Made by a program: the position numbers and the translations under genes | Origin: Prochlorococcus sp. AH-716-K03 | GTDB lineage: Bacteria > Cyanobacteriota > Cyanobacteriia > PCC-6307 > Cyanobiaceae | NCBI GenBank assembly: GCA_028408675.1 | Contig: JAOOLH010000001.1 | Location: 1-57,974 of the forward strand | Reading direction: 5' to 3' | Length of the DNA stretch: 57,974 bases | Shown here: positions 31,514 through 42,711 of the stretch, piece by piece | How positions within the stretch are numbered: position 1 is the first letter of the stretch | How the letters are laid out: each line of letters starts with the position of its first letter | The notes under the pieces: model-generated | Told to the model about the DNA's origin: nothing | Databases searched by the model: none | The model's input: only the letters and a program-made list of their open reading frames with translations

Positions 31514-32398
31514 ATGATCAATAAAAATTTATTTGATAACGAAAGTGCAATTTTTATGGGTGCTAAAAGAAATCCGGATGATTGTTCAATTGGAATATTT
31601 GGAGTCAATTATGATGGTACATGCTCTTATAAGTCAGGGACTAGATTTGGTCCAAATGCCATAAGGCTAGTCAGCACATGCTTAGAAACATTCTGTCCAA
31701 GATTAGGAAAAGATTTAGAAGATTTTAATTATGTTGATTTTGGTTCACTAGAAATAGATAAAAATGACTCAAAGTCTGTCATTAAATCAGTCAAATCAGC
31801 AACAGATTTCATTATGAGTAGAAAGCTTAGTCCCATTATGCTTGGAGGTGAGCACTCTATTACTAGTGGTGCTATTGAGGCGTTAGTAAATAAATATCCA
31901 GATCTGATTTTAATTCAACTAGATGCTCATGCAGATTTAAGAAACTCATATATGGGGAATGAACATAGTCATGCCTGTGCAATGCAAAGATGCTTAGATG
32001 TCTTACCTGAAAAAAAAATTTTGCAAGTCGGAATAAGAAGTGGCACCAAAGAAGAGTTTAAATTTATGAGTCAACAAAATCAATTAGTAAAATTCGTGCC
32101 AGGAGGAAATGCTAAAGAATTTAAAAAAGCTCTTCTTCCTTACTCTAATTCTCCAATATATTTAACTATAGATTTGGATTGGTTTGATCCCAGTTTATTA
32201 CCTGGTACGGGAACTCCAGAACCAGGAGGTTTTTTTTGGAATGACTTTGAAGTGATTCTTGAAACTTTAAAAGACTTTAGAATTGTCGCTTCAGATATTG
32301 TGGAATTATCTCCAGAAATTGATAACAGCGGAGTGAGCAGTGTAGTTGCCGCAAAAGTACTGAGAAGCTTAATTATGTCATTAAAAAATATGCAATAA
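31514..32398 (+). CDS. speB: Agmatinase/ureohydrolase
   Basis: MLGGEHSITSGAI, LIQLDAHADLRN, LTIDLDWFDPSLLPGTGTPEPGG. Confidence 0.95.
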   Translation: MINKNLFDNESAIFMGAKRNPDDCSIGIFGVNYDGTCSYKSGTRFGPNAIRLVSTCLETFCPRLGKDLEDFNYVDFGSLEIDKNDSKSVIKSVKSATDFIMSRKLSPIMLGGEHSITSGAIEALVNKYPDLILIQLDAHADLRNSYMGNEHSHACAMQRCLDVLPEKKILQVGIRSGTKEEFKFMSQQNQLVKFVPGGNAKEFKKALLPYSNSPIYLTIDLDWFDPSLLPGTGTPEPGGFFWNDFEVILETLKDFRIVASDIVELSPEIDNSGVSSVVAAKVLRSLIMSLKNMQ

Positions 32399-32448
32399 AA
32401 AATTTCTAAACTAGAGTATAAAAAACTAAATAACTCATTAAATATTTC

Positions 32449-33561
32449 ATGGATTTGCTTAAAAGTCCGCTTTATTCAAAATATATTAAGTCAAATGCAA
32501 AGTTAGTCAATTTTGCAGGATGGGAAATGCCCATATCCTTTTCGGGATTAATAAAGGAACATGAATCAGTAAGAAAATCAGCAGGATTCTTTGACATTTC
32601 TCACATGGGTGTAATTTCTCTTAGAGGAATTAATCCTAAAGAATATATTCAAAAATTTTTTCCTACTAATTTATACTCCTTTTCGGAAGGACAAGGGCTT
32701 TATACTTTAATGCTCAATGAAAAGGGAGGAATAATAGATGACCTAATAATTTATGACCTTGGTCAACAAGAAGGGGATATCTCAGAAATTTTTTTAATAG
32801 TAAATGCAAGCAGATACAATATTGATTTTTCTTGGATTAAAAATAACTTAAATACTAACAATATTTCTATATCAAACGCCAAAAAAGATAAGGTCCTTTT
32901 TGCGCTACAGGGCAAAAGTTCCTTTAAATTATTTGAAGAATGGATTAAATCATCAATTTCACATATCCCTTACTTTGGTTGTGAATATAAAATTTTTAAA
33001 AATATTTCAACTGAAGAAAAAATTTTCTTTTCGAAAACAGGATACACCGGTGAAAACGGTTTAGAAATAATATTATCCGCAAAAGCAGCAAATAATTTAT
33101 GGGATTTCTTAGTTTCAAAAAATATTGAGCCTTGTGGATTAGGTGCAAGAGATACCTTAAGACTTGAAGCCGGAATGCACTTATATGGACAAGATTTAGA
33201 TGAAACAACTACACCATATGAAGCAGGATTAGGTTGGCTAGTACATTTAGAGAATAATCATGAATTTTTTGGGAGAGATTCTCTTGAAAAACAATCAAGA
33301 TTAGGTATTAAGAAAAAGTTAGTTGGTCTAACTATTGAAGGAAGAGCTATTGGAAGAAAAGGATGCGAAGTATTTAAAGATGGAGAAAATATTGGTAAAA
33401 TAACTAGCGGTAGTTGGTCTCCTACTAAGCAAAAGGCAATAGCTTTTGCTTATATTCAAAATTCTTACGCTACTTTAAATAATATTGTTGAAATTTTAAT
33501 AAGAGGTAAAAAGTTCAAAGGGACTATCACGAAAAGAGCTTTTTATAAAAAAGATAATTAA
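32449..33561 (+). CDS. gcvT: Aminomethyltransferase (glycine cleavage T protein)
   Basis: [55 protein letters not shown]. Confidence 0.97.
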   Translation: MDLLKSPLYSKYIKSNAKLVNFAGWEMPISFSGLIKEHESVRKSAGFFDISHMGVISLRGINPKEYIQKFFPTNLYSFSEGQGLYTLMLNEKGGIIDDLIIYDLGQQEGDISEIFLIVNASRYNIDFSWIKNNLNTNNISISNAKKDKVLFALQGKSSFKLFEEWIKSSISHIPYFGCEYKIFKNISTEEKIFFSKTGYTGENGLEIILSAKAANNLWDFLVSKNIEPCGLGARDTLRLEAGMHLYGQDLDETTTPYEAGLGWLVHLENNHEFFGRDSLEKQSRLGIKKKLVGLTIEGRAIGRKGCEVFKDGENIGKITSGSWSPTKQKAIAFAYIQNSYATLNNIVEILIRGKKFKGTITKRAFYKKDN

Positions 33562-33619
33562 CTAAATTTACCCTTTAAGAATTATTATTATAAATTATTG
33601 CTCAATAAGTCATTTCTAG

Positions 33620-35416
33620 ATGCGAAACAAAATTTGTGAAGAACTCAATAAGTCAGATATTGGGAAAGCAGTTAATTTATGTGGATGGGTTGATCGAAGA
33701 AGAGATCATGGCGGTGTGATTTTTATAGATTTACGAGATCATAGTGGATTTATGCAAATTACTATTAATCCTGAAGATGGTGAGACTCTTTTTAAACAGG
33801 CTGAGATTCTAAAAAATGAAACTGTGATAATGGTTAATGGAATTGTTAATGAAAGGCCAAAGGATTCGATAAATAAAAATATTGTCACTGGAGAGTTAGA
33901 ACTAAAAGTTAAAGATCTACAAATTCTTAATCAAATAAAAAATAATTTACCATTTCCCATCTCAGTGCATGACTATGAAAATACAAAAGAAGAGATTAGA
34001 CTAAAATATAGATATTTAGATCTAAGAAGAGGAAAATTACTTAAAAATTTAAAAACAAGACATAAAATTATTAAAGCAGTAAGAGAATATCTTGATAATT
34101 CTGGATTTACAGAGGTTGAAACTCCATTACTGACAAAATCGACTCCAGAAGGAGCTAGAGATTTTTTAGTTCCAGCTAGACTCTCAAACGGTGAGTTTTT
34201 TGCTTTGCCACAATCTCCTCAATTATTTAAACAACTTTTAATGGTAGGAGGATTAGACAAGTACTATCAAATCGCAAAATGTTTCCGTGATGAAGACCTA
34301 AGAGCTGATAGACAACCTGAATTTACTCAGCTTGATATTGAAATGAGTTTTATAAGTGAAGAAGAAATCATTTCTTTTAATGAAAAACTAATAAAAAATG
34401 TATGGAAAAATGTACTAAATATAAACTTCAATGAGGAGTTTCCAAGAATGACTTGGCACGAGGCCATGGACAACTATGGAACAGACAGGCCAGATACAAG
34501 ATATGAAATGTTACTTAAAAATTTAGGAGAGATACTTGGCAATATTGGTTTTAACATTTTCACTAAAGCAATTCAGAATGGCGGAGCAATAAAATCCATA
34601 ACTATTAAAGATGGCAACTCAAGTATTAGTAACGTTCGAATTAAACCTGGAGGAGATATTTTTAAAGTTGCCCAAGATGCAGGAGCTGGAGGTTTAGCAT
34701 TCATAAGAGTTAAAGGAGATGAACTGGAAACAATTGGGGCAATAAAAAATAATTTAAATAAAGATCATATTTCTAATATTTTAAAAATAACAGAAGCAAA
34801 AGATGGGGACTTAATTCTTTTAGGGGCAGGAAATACTCAAATTGTAAATCAATCATTAGATAGAGTCAGGCAATATATTGCAAAAGATTTAAAGCTAATA
34901 GAAAAAGATAAATGGAACTTTTTATGGGTCACAGATTTTCCTATGTTTGAAATGAATGAAGAAGAAAAAAGATTTGAAGCTTTACACCATCCGTTTTGTT
35001 CTCCTAAAAATATTAAGCTTGAAGATGAAAAAGAATTAAAAGAAAAAATTGAGAGTTCTACAGCACATGCTTATGACTTAGTCCTAAATGGATTAGAGTT
35101 AGGAGGTGGTTCTCTGCGTATCCATCAAGCCAAAATGCAAAGAGAAGTTCTAAGAACAGTTGGATTATCAGATAATCAAATTAATGAAAAATTTGGTTTT
35201 TTAATTGAAGCTCTCGAAATGGGTGCTCCACCTCATGGGGGAATAGCATTTGGGGTAGATCGGATAACCATGCTCATTTTGGGGGAAGATTCAATTAGGG
35301 AAACAATTGCTTTTCCAAAAAATCAACAAGCAAAATGTCTTCTTACAAATGCACCTTCAAATGTCTCCAAATCCCAATTAAAAGAATTAGATATTGAAAT
35401 AACAATTGATGAATAA
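33620..35416 (+). CDS. aspS: Aspartyl-tRNA synthetase
   Basis: [48 protein letters not shown]. Confidence 0.98.
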   Translation: MRNKICEELNKSDIGKAVNLCGWVDRRRDHGGVIFIDLRDHSGFMQITINPEDGETLFKQAEILKNETVIMVNGIVNERPKDSINKNIVTGELELKVKDLQILNQIKNNLPFPISVHDYENTKEEIRLKYRYLDLRRGKLLKNLKTRHKIIKAVREYLDNSGFTEVETPLLTKSTPEGARDFLVPARLSNGEFFALPQSPQLFKQLLMVGGLDKYYQIAKCFRDEDLRADRQPEFTQLDIEMSFISEEEIISFNEKLIKNVWKNVLNINFNEEFPRMTWHEAMDNYGTDRPDTRYEMLLKNLGEILGNIGFNIFTKAIQNGGAIKSITIKDGNSSISNVRIKPGGDIFKVAQDAGAGGLAFIRVKGDELETIGAIKNNLNKDHISNILKITEAKDGDLILLGAGNTQIVNQSLDRVRQYIAKDLKLIEKDKWNFLWVTDFPMFEMNEEEKRFEALHHPFCSPKNIKLEDEKELKEKIESSTAHAYDLVLNGLELGGGSLRIHQAKMQREVLRTVGLSDNQINEKFGFLIEALEMGAPPHGGIAFGVDRITMLILGEDSIRETIAFPKNQQAKCLLTNAPSNVSKSQLKELDIEITIDE

Positions 35417-35490
35417 ACTATTTATGGATGATCAATAAATTTTTTGTTTAAATAAAGTATAAGGAGGTTGTGCTTAATTAAAAATATTTC

Positions 35491-37101
35491 ATGTCAAAAT
35501 TTGTTTTTGTTACAGGAGGCGTTGTTTCTAGCATAGGTAAAGGTATTGTTGCCGCAAGCTTAGGAAGATTATTAAAATCAAGAGGATATAGCGTTTCAAT
35601 ACTTAAACTAGATCCTTATCTAAATGTTGACCCAGGAACAATGAGCCCTTTTCAACATGGCGAAGTTTTCGTTACCGAAGATGGAGCTGAAACAGATTTA
35701 GATTTAGGTCACTATGAGAGATTTACTGATACTGCAATGACTCGTTTAAATAGTGTCACGACAGGATCCATCTACCAAGCAGTCATTAATAAAGAAAGAA
35801 GAGGAAGTTACAACGGAGGTACAGTACAAGTTATTCCTCACATCACAAGAGAAATAAGAGAAAGGATTCATAGAGTAGCAGCTAACAGCAATGCTGATAT
35901 CGTGATAACTGAGATTGGTGGAACAGTAGGAGATATTGAATCTCTACCATTTTTAGAGGCAATAAGAGAATTTAAAAATGATGTTAATAAAAATGATGTC
36001 GCTTACATTCACGTAACTTTACTTCCTTATATCAAAACATCTGGTGAGATAAAAACTAAACCTACTCAACATTCTGTTAAGGAATTAAGATCCATTGGTA
36101 TACAACCAGATTTACTTGTATGCAGGAGTGATAAAGAAATTAATGAAGGGCTAAAAAGAAAACTCAGTGGTTTCTGCGGAGTTAATCTTAATTGTGTAAT
36201 TGAAGCATTAGATGCTGATAGTATTTATTCAGTTCCTCTTTCTTTAAAGAATGAAGGTTTATGTAAAGAGACTTTAAATTGTCTAGAACTGGAAGATAAA
36301 GAATGTGATTTAGAGAATTGGGAAAAAATAATTCATAATCTTAGGAATCCCGGTAACCCTATAAAAGTTGCTTTAGTTGGAAAATATATAGAACTTGGTG
36401 ATGCATATCTTTCAGTTGTAGAGGCATTAAGGCATGCTTGTATTGAACAAAAAGCTTTATTAGATTTGTATTGGGTAAGTGCTGAAATGATCGAAGAGAA
36501 ATCAGCCGAAGAGTATTTGAATGATGTTGATGCAATTGTAGTTCCAGGAGGATTTGGAAATAGAGGAGTGAATGGAAAAATTGAAGCAATAAAATTTGCA
36601 AGAGAAAAGAAGATTCCTTTCCTAGGTTTATGTTTAGGTATGCAATGTGCAGTAATAGAATGGGCAAGAAATCTAGCCCAATTACCTGGTGCATCTAGCT
36701 CAGAATTAAATCCAGATTCCCCAAACCCGGTTATTCATTTATTACCTGAACAAGAAGACATTGTTGATCTTGGAGGTACTATGAGATTAGGAGTTTATCC
36801 TTGTAGACTTCAAAAAAATACAACTGGTAAAGAGTTGTACAACGAAGATGTTATATATGAGAGGCATCGACATAGATATGAATTTAATAATTACTACAAA
36901 CAAAGTTTTTTAGATTCTGGATACAAAATCAGTGGCACGTCACCAGATGGAAGATTAGTAGAATTAATTGAATTAGTTGATCACCCATATTTTTTAGCAT
37001 GCCAATACCATCCTGAATTTTTATCAAGGCCAGGGAAGCCACATCCATTATTTAAAGGATTGATCAGAGCATCGCAGGAAAAATTAAAGCAATCAAATTA
37101 A
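35491..37101 (+). CDS. pyrG: CTP synthase
   Basis: [49 protein letters not shown]. Confidence 0.99.
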   Translation: MSKFVFVTGGVVSSIGKGIVAASLGRLLKSRGYSVSILKLDPYLNVDPGTMSPFQHGEVFVTEDGAETDLDLGHYERFTDTAMTRLNSVTTGSIYQAVINKERRGSYNGGTVQVIPHITREIRERIHRVAANSNADIVITEIGGTVGDIESLPFLEAIREFKNDVNKNDVAYIHVTLLPYIKTSGEIKTKPTQHSVKELRSIGIQPDLLVCRSDKEINEGLKRKLSGFCGVNLNCVIEALDADSIYSVPLSLKNEGLCKETLNCLELEDKECDLENWEKIIHNLRNPGNPIKVALVGKYIELGDAYLSVVEALRHACIEQKALLDLYWVSAEMIEEKSAEEYLNDVDAIVVPGGFGNRGVNGKIEAIKFAREKKIPFLGLCLGMQCAVIEWARNLAQLPGASSSELNPDSPNPVIHLLPEQEDIVDLGGTMRLGVYPCRLQKNTTGKELYNEDVIYERHRHRYEFNNYYKQSFLDSGYKISGTSPDGRLVELIELVDHPYFLACQYHPEFLSRPGKPHPLFKGLIRASQEKLKQSN

Positions 37102-37128
37102 TATTATTTATTTTTCTTGAATAAAATA

Positions 37129-37800
37129 ATGACAAATTTCTTACCATTAGTAGAAAAATTTCATTCATTACAAGGAGAGGGTTTTCACACAGGCCAAAGT
37201 GCCTTTTTTATAAGACTAGCTGGCTGTAGCGTTGGATGTTCATGGTGCGATACTAAACATTCTTGGGATAAAGAAAAATACCCTTTAATACCAATCAAAA
37301 AAATCATTAATGCAATAAAGAAGGCTCGAAAAAAAGGCGCATCTTTTTTAGTTATCACTGGTGGTGAGCCTTTACATCATAATTTAGATAATTTATGCCA
37401 AGCTATAAATAAAGAAACTTCTGAAAAAGATCAAAATCCAATCAAGATTCATATTGAAACAAGTGGTGTAAACGAAATATCAGGTAATTATGATTGGATT
37501 ACTTTATCTCCAAAAAGACATTTACCCCCCAGAACTTATTTTTTGGAAAACTTTAATGAATTAAAAATAATTATCAATGATAAAAAAGATATTGATTTTG
37601 CAATTGATATAAAGCAAGAAATAATGAACAAATATCAGAACTTATCATCAAAACACAATTTTTATAAGTTAGATAAAAAATATTATGTACAGCCCGCTTG
37701 GGAAAACGCAAGTGGGTTTTCACTTACGATTGATTTTGTTAAAAATAATCCTGAATGGAACTTAAGTCTTCAGACACATAAATACTTAAAGATTAAATAA
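37129..37800 (+). CDS. queE: 7-carboxy-7-deazaguanine synthase QueE (radical SAM)
   Basis: FHSLQGEGFHTGQSAFFIRLAGCSVGCSWCDTKHSW; ATG 37129 fits family N-terminus better than track start 37117. Confidence 0.93.
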   Translation: MTNFLPLVEKFHSLQGEGFHTGQSAFFIRLAGCSVGCSWCDTKHSWDKEKYPLIPIKKIINAIKKARKKGASFLVITGGEPLHHNLDNLCQAINKETSEKDQNPIKIHIETSGVNEISGNYDWITLSPKRHLPPRTYFLENFNELKIIINDKKDIDFAIDIKQEIMNKYQNLSSKHNFYKLDKKYYVQPAWENASGFSLTIDFVKNNPEWNLSLQTHKYLKIK

Positions 37801-37805
37801 TTTAT

Positions 37806-38480
37806 ATGGATTTAAAAAATAAATCTGCAGTAATTTTATTATCAGGAGGCCTAGATTCTTCAACTGTTACTGGCTTAGCAAAAGCATCCAAAGCAAAAAT
37901 ATTTGGCTTATCTTTTGATTACGGACAAAGACATAAAAAAGAATTAGATTCCGCATTCACAATAGCCAATCACTTTGAAATAGAAGAATTCAAAATAGTA
38001 AAGCTTGATTTATCTTTGTGGGGCGGGTCATCTCTTACAGATATAAAAAAAGATTTACCTATTGATGGCATACAGCAAAATACAATTCCAAACACCTATG
38101 TACCTGGAAGAAATACGATCTTTATTTCTGTTGCGTTAAGCTATGCTGAGGCAATAAATGCTGATTTAATAGGTTTAGGAGTTAATGCACTAGATTATTC
38201 TGGTTATCCTGATTGCAGACCTGATTATATTAAAAAGTTTCAAGAATTAGCTAATCTTGCTAACAAACGTGGAAGAGAAGAAAATCCAATTAAACTTTGG
38301 ACACCTTTAATTGATCTAAATAAAGAAGATATTATTCAATTAGCTTTTGATAATAATGTTCCTATAGAAAAAACATGGAGTTGTTATTCAGGAAATTTAA
38401 AACCATGTGGAAAATGTGATAGTTGCAGAATTAGACAAAAAGCCTACAAAAATTGGCAAATAAAAAAGAATGAGAATTAA
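37806..38480 (+). CDS. queC: 7-cyano-7-deazaguanine synthase
   Basis: VILLSGGLDSSTVTGLAK, YVPGRNTIFISVALSYAEAI, PCGKCDSCRIR. Confidence 0.97.
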   Translation: MDLKNKSAVILLSGGLDSSTVTGLAKASKAKIFGLSFDYGQRHKKELDSAFTIANHFEIEEFKIVKLDLSLWGGSSLTDIKKDLPIDGIQQNTIPNTYVPGRNTIFISVALSYAEAINADLIGLGVNALDYSGYPDCRPDYIKKFQELANLANKRGREENPIKLWTPLIDLNKEDIIQLAFDNNVPIEKTWSCYSGNLKPCGKCDSCRIRQKAYKNWQIKKNEN

Positions 38481-39789
38481 GACAAAAAAATTATCTAAGT
38501 GGCTTGACCCAGAATTGATAGCTAATCATTTTGCATTAAAATTTGGAGACCATGGGTTGTCTTGGTTAGATAGTGATGGGAAAGATAATGGAGAATGGTC
38601 TATTTTAGGAGTCAACCCAAAGGAAATTATTTGCTCAAGAAATATATCTAATTTAGATAAAGAAAATAATCCATTTTTTAAATTAAAAAACATTGACAGA
38701 GGATTTTGGATGGGATGGTTAAACTTTGAGGCGGGCGCTTATATCGAGCCAAAAAATCCATGGAAGAATAATGAAATATCAACTTTATGGATTGCATCTT
38801 ATGATCCAATTATCAAATTTAATCTAGTTTCTAATGAAATAATTCTTGAAGGAACTAGTTCTGCTGAATTAAATAAATTTGAAAAAATAATTTATAATAT
38901 TAATGCTGAAACAGAAAAAAATTCTATTAAAAATAATCTGAAATTTGATTTTTCAAAAATTAATATAAAAAAAATAACCAACGAATTTGAAAAAAATATT
39001 TTAAAAGTTAAGAAATTAATATCAATAGGGGATATTTTTCAAGCAAATCTAACCACTCAATGTGAGGTTAAAGCTTTAGAAACTTATAGTTCTTTAAGCA
39101 TATATTCAAGAATACGAAGAAAATTGAAAGCCCCTTTTGGAGGGATAATAATTAATAATTCAAAGGGAATCAACGAAGCAGTGTTATCAACTTCACCTGA
39201 AAGATTTTTGAAAATAGACAAAGAAGGATATGTCGAATCAAGACCTATCAAAGGTACAAGATCCAGACACCAAGATGAGAATCAAGATGCATTAAATGCC
39301 ATAGATTTGATAACAAATGAAAAAGATAGAGCTGAAAATATTATGATTGTAGACCTCTTAAGAAACGATTTAAGCAAAGTATGCGAAATAGGAACTATTG
39401 AGGTTCCAGAAATACTAAAACTTGAGAGTTACTTAAAAGTTCATCATCTTACATCAGTAATTAGAGGAAAACTAAAAAAGGATAAAAGCTGGGTTGACTT
39501 ACTAATTGCTTGCTGGCCAGGAGGCTCAATAACTGGAGCTCCAAAATTACGTTCATGCCAAAGGCTTTTTGAAATAGAAAAAAATGGAAGAGGACCTTAC
39601 TGTGGATCCTTTATAAAACTTGACTGGAATGGAGAGTTTGATAGCAACATACTAATAAGATCATTTATAGTAAAAAATGAGAAAATTAATATATCTGCTG
39701 GTTGTGGAATAGTTAGTGATTCTGATCCTCAAAATGAGACAGAAGAACTAAAGTGGAAACTTTTGCCTTTAATAGATTCATTGAAATGA
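38470..39789 (+). CDS. pabB: Para-aminobenzoate synthase component I
   Basis: FQANLTTQCEV, SRPIKGTRSR, MIVDLLRNDLSKVC, WPGGSITGAPKLRS. Confidence 0.93.
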   Translation: MRIKTKKLSKWLDPELIANHFALKFGDHGLSWLDSDGKDNGEWSILGVNPKEIICSRNISNLDKENNPFFKLKNIDRGFWMGWLNFEAGAYIEPKNPWKNNEISTLWIASYDPIIKFNLVSNEIILEGTSSAELNKFEKIIYNINAETEKNSIKNNLKFDFSKINIKKITNEFEKNILKVKKLISIGDIFQANLTTQCEVKALETYSSLSIYSRIRRKLKAPFGGIIINNSKGINEAVLSTSPERFLKIDKEGYVESRPIKGTRSRHQDENQDALNAIDLITNEKDRAENIMIVDLLRNDLSKVCEIGTIEVPEILKLESYLKVHHLTSVIRGKLKKDKSWVDLLIACWPGGSITGAPKLRSCQRLFEIEKNGRGPYCGSFIKLDWNGEFDSNILIRSFIVKNEKINISAGCGIVSDSDPQNETEELKWKLLPLIDSLK

Positions 39790-40613
39790 AACTGAGTATA
39801 GGTTGGCATAAAGATAAATGGCTAGATATTGAAAATATTTATATATCAGCAAATGATAGAGGTCTAAAGTTTGGAGATGGAATATTCGAAACTGTTTTAA
39901 TAAAAAATAATAATGCTGTTTTGATAGACGAACATATTCAAAGACTAGAAAATAGCAATAGAATTTTGAATATGAATTTGAATATTAATAAATCACATTT
40001 AAAAAACATTATTAGTCTAGGTATTAAAAAATTATCTCTTAAAAACCATCAATTAGGATCAATTAGAATTAACTACAGCAGGGGCTTGAATAAAGGCAGA
40101 TCAATTAGAATTAATAAAGACCAACAGGAAGATTATAAACATAATTTATGGATTGAATTTTATATTATAAAACCTAGCTTTTCTCCAATAAGTGCATTTA
40201 TTAGTCAAACAGAAAAAAGAAATCAATATAGTTTAATTAATCAATGTAAAACTTTCTCATATAATCAATCAATACAAGTACTAATAGAAGCTAATAAAAA
40301 ATTATTTGATGATTGTTTAATATTAAATACGGATAATGAATTGTGTTGTGGCAGTACTTTTAATATCTTACTTAAAAGAGATAATGTATGGATAACACCA
40401 AGAAAAGAAAGTGGATGTCTACAGGGAATTATGCTTAAAAAAGCTATAAAATTAAATATAATAAAAGAAGCATTAATATTACCTAAATTTTATAATGATG
40501 ATATTTTGATTGCAATCAACAGTTTATCTTGTAGGCAAATTAATAGAGTTAATGATATAGAATTTATAACAACTTTTGACCCGAAATATTTCTGGGAATT
40601 GTTGTATAATTAA
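39786..40613 (+). CDS. pabC: Class IV aminotransferase, probable aminodeoxychorismate lyase
   Basis: DRGLKFGDGIFETVLIKN, RINYSRG; ATGA-type overlap with pabB. Confidence 0.75.
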   Translation: MKLSIGWHKDKWLDIENIYISANDRGLKFGDGIFETVLIKNNNAVLIDEHIQRLENSNRILNMNLNINKSHLKNIISLGIKKLSLKNHQLGSIRINYSRGLNKGRSIRINKDQQEDYKHNLWIEFYIIKPSFSPISAFISQTEKRNQYSLINQCKTFSYNQSIQVLIEANKKLFDDCLILNTDNELCCGSTFNILLKRDNVWITPRKESGCLQGIMLKKAIKLNIIKEALILPKFYNDDILIAINSLSCRQINRVNDIEFITTFDPKYFWELLYN

Positions 40614-41398
40614 AGTTTTTTTTCTAGCAAAGAAGCATCAGATAAATTATTTATATAGTTATTAACTTTAAAATCAACAATACTTCCAATAACAATAATT
40701 GATGGTGAGGTGAAACCTTTATTACTAATTGCCTCTACTAAATTCTTTAATTCTGAAATTAAACATTTTTGATTATGCAAAGTTGCTTCTTGAATCACAG
40801 CACATTTAATATTCTCATCCAAACCGCCTAAAAGTAATTCTTTCACAATAAATTCTATATTTCTCATACCCATATAAATTACTAAACCGTTAGATGATTT
40901 AGCTAGCATTCTCCAATTAACAGTCTTTTTGTCTTTATTAATATCTTCATGTCCAGTGACAAAAGTTATAGAGCTACCTGCTTCTCTATGAGTTAATGGG
41001 ATGCCAAAATTTAAAGGAGCAGCTATTCCAGAAGTTATACCAGGCACAATTTCAACTGAAATCCCATTTTTTTCTAAAAAAGATACTTCTTCACCACCTC
41101 GGGAAAAAACAAAAGGATCACCTCCTTTTAGCCTTACAACATTCTTTCCCTCTTTTGCCAATTTAACAAGAAGAGAATTAGTATCAGCCTGAGGGACGGA
41201 ACATAACCCAGCCCTTTTACCTACATTAAATATTTCAGTTTTCTTGTTAATTTCCTTTATAATTTCAGCAGAAACTAATGCATCGTGTACTAAAGCATCA
41301 CAACTTTTGATAAGTCGTAAAGCTTTTAAAGTTAGCAGCTCAGGGTCACCTGGACCTGCTCCAACTAAATAAACTATACCGGGCACAATATTATCCAT
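40610..41398 (-). CDS. cobA: Uroporphyrinogen-III C-methyltransferase
   Basis: VYLVGAGPGDPELLTLKALRLIKSCDALVHDALVS, VRLKGGDPFVFSRGGEE, VVPGITSG-type motif. Confidence 0.96.
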   Translation of the reverse strand: MDNIVPGIVYLVGAGPGDPELLTLKALRLIKSCDALVHDALVSAEIIKEINKKTEIFNVGKRAGLCSVPQADTNSLLVKLAKEGKNVVRLKGGDPFVFSRGGEEVSFLEKNGISVEIVPGITSGIAAPLNFGIPLTHREAGSSITFVTGHEDINKDKKTVNWRMLAKSSNGLVIYMGMRNIEFIVKELLLGGLDENIKCAVIQEATLHNQKCLISELKNLVEAISNKGFTSPSIIVIGSIVDFKVNNYINNLSDASLLEKKL

Positions 41399-41443
41399 TA
41401 ACCAGTATCGTAGTAGAAGAAAATAGTATTGTAGATAAATATC

Positions 41444-42694
41444 GTGAAAAAAAGTTTATTTAAGCCAAGTAGAAAATTCACTTTGTTCAGTGCCTTTGTA
41501 ACTCTCCTAAATGATCGATTAAGCGAAAGTATTCTTTTACCAATTTTGCCTTCTTTTGTTTTACTTTTTGACTCGAAAGCTAGTACTTATGGTTTACTCT
41601 CTTGTACTTATCAATTAGCACAATTTACAGCTTCTCCTTTTATAGGGCTTATGAGTGATAGGTATGGAAGAAGACCTGTAACTTTATTTTGTATAACTGG
41701 CTCGATCATCGGAATATCAATATTATCTTTTACAGTTTTATTTGATTGGTCAACTTCGATCGCTTCAATCCCTCTTTTTTTATTATTTATGGCAAGACTT
41801 ATTGATGGTCTTAGTGGTGGAACTGCAGCAACAGCGACTACTATACTTGCAGATATTTCTAGCCCCGAAAAAAGAGCAAAAACATTTGGACTTATTGGAG
41901 TGGCATTTGGATTAAGTTTTTTTCTGGGTAATATTTTTGTTGTAATTTTTGCTAAAAGCTCAAATAATAATTTCATTATTCCTGTATTAATAGCCTCAAT
42001 AATTCCAATTATTAACTTTATACTTGTTTTATTTTACCTACCAGAAACTAAACCTAAAAAAGAATTAAATGATTCACAAAAAGTTTTAAAAAACCCTTTA
42101 AAACAACTATTTAAAGTATTTAAAGAAGAAAAAATTAGAAAATTATCTCTGGCCTTTTTTATTTATTTCATAGCTTTTACTGGATTAACAAATATTTTAA
42201 TATTTTTCCTTCAAGAATCTCTTAATTGGACAACTAAAGCATCCAGTGGAACCCTAGTAGTTGTTGGGGTAATAGCTATAGTTGTACAGGGTGGATTAAT
42301 AGGTCCTCTTGTTAAAAAATTTGGAGAAATGAAACTAACCTTGATTGGTTCAGGATTTATAGTATTAGCCTGCTTTCTTTTAATAACTACTCCAGAAAAC
42401 AATGCGGTTTTTAATATTTATTGTGCTGTCTCATTTTTAGCAGTTGGAGCCGGTTTAATTACACCTACATTAAGAGCATTAATATCAAAAAAGTTAGATG
42501 GTGATAAACAAGGTTCAATACTTAGTAATTTGCAAGGACTTCAAAGTCTTGGAGGAGTTTTAGGAATCGGAATGGCTGGAAAAGTATATGATGAATTCGG
42601 TCCAAAAGCACCATTTATTGCAGGTTTAATTATTTTACTTTTTATGATATACCTTATCGCTGAAGGAAAAAATAAGAAAATTTCTTATAATTAA
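41444..42694 (+). CDS. Major facilitator superfamily transporter (TetA-like)
   Basis: GTG start; GLMSDRYGRRPVTLFCITGS motif, 12-TM-like hydrophobicity. Confidence 0.88.
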   Translation: MKKSLFKPSRKFTLFSAFVTLLNDRLSESILLPILPSFVLLFDSKASTYGLLSCTYQLAQFTASPFIGLMSDRYGRRPVTLFCITGSIIGISILSFTVLFDWSTSIASIPLFLLFMARLIDGLSGGTAATATTILADISSPEKRAKTFGLIGVAFGLSFFLGNIFVVIFAKSSNNNFIIPVLIASIIPIINFILVLFYLPETKPKKELNDSQKVLKNPLKQLFKVFKEEKIRKLSLAFFIYFIAFTGLTNILIFFLQESLNWTTKASSGTLVVVGVIAIVVQGGLIGPLVKKFGEMKLTLIGSGFIVLACFLLITTPENNAVFNIYCAVSFLAVGAGLITPTLRALISKKLDGDKQGSILSNLQGLQSLGGVLGIGMAGKVYDEFGPKAPFIAGLIILLFMIYLIAEGKNKKISYN

Positions 42695-42711
42695 TAAATT
42701 AAATCCTCTTA

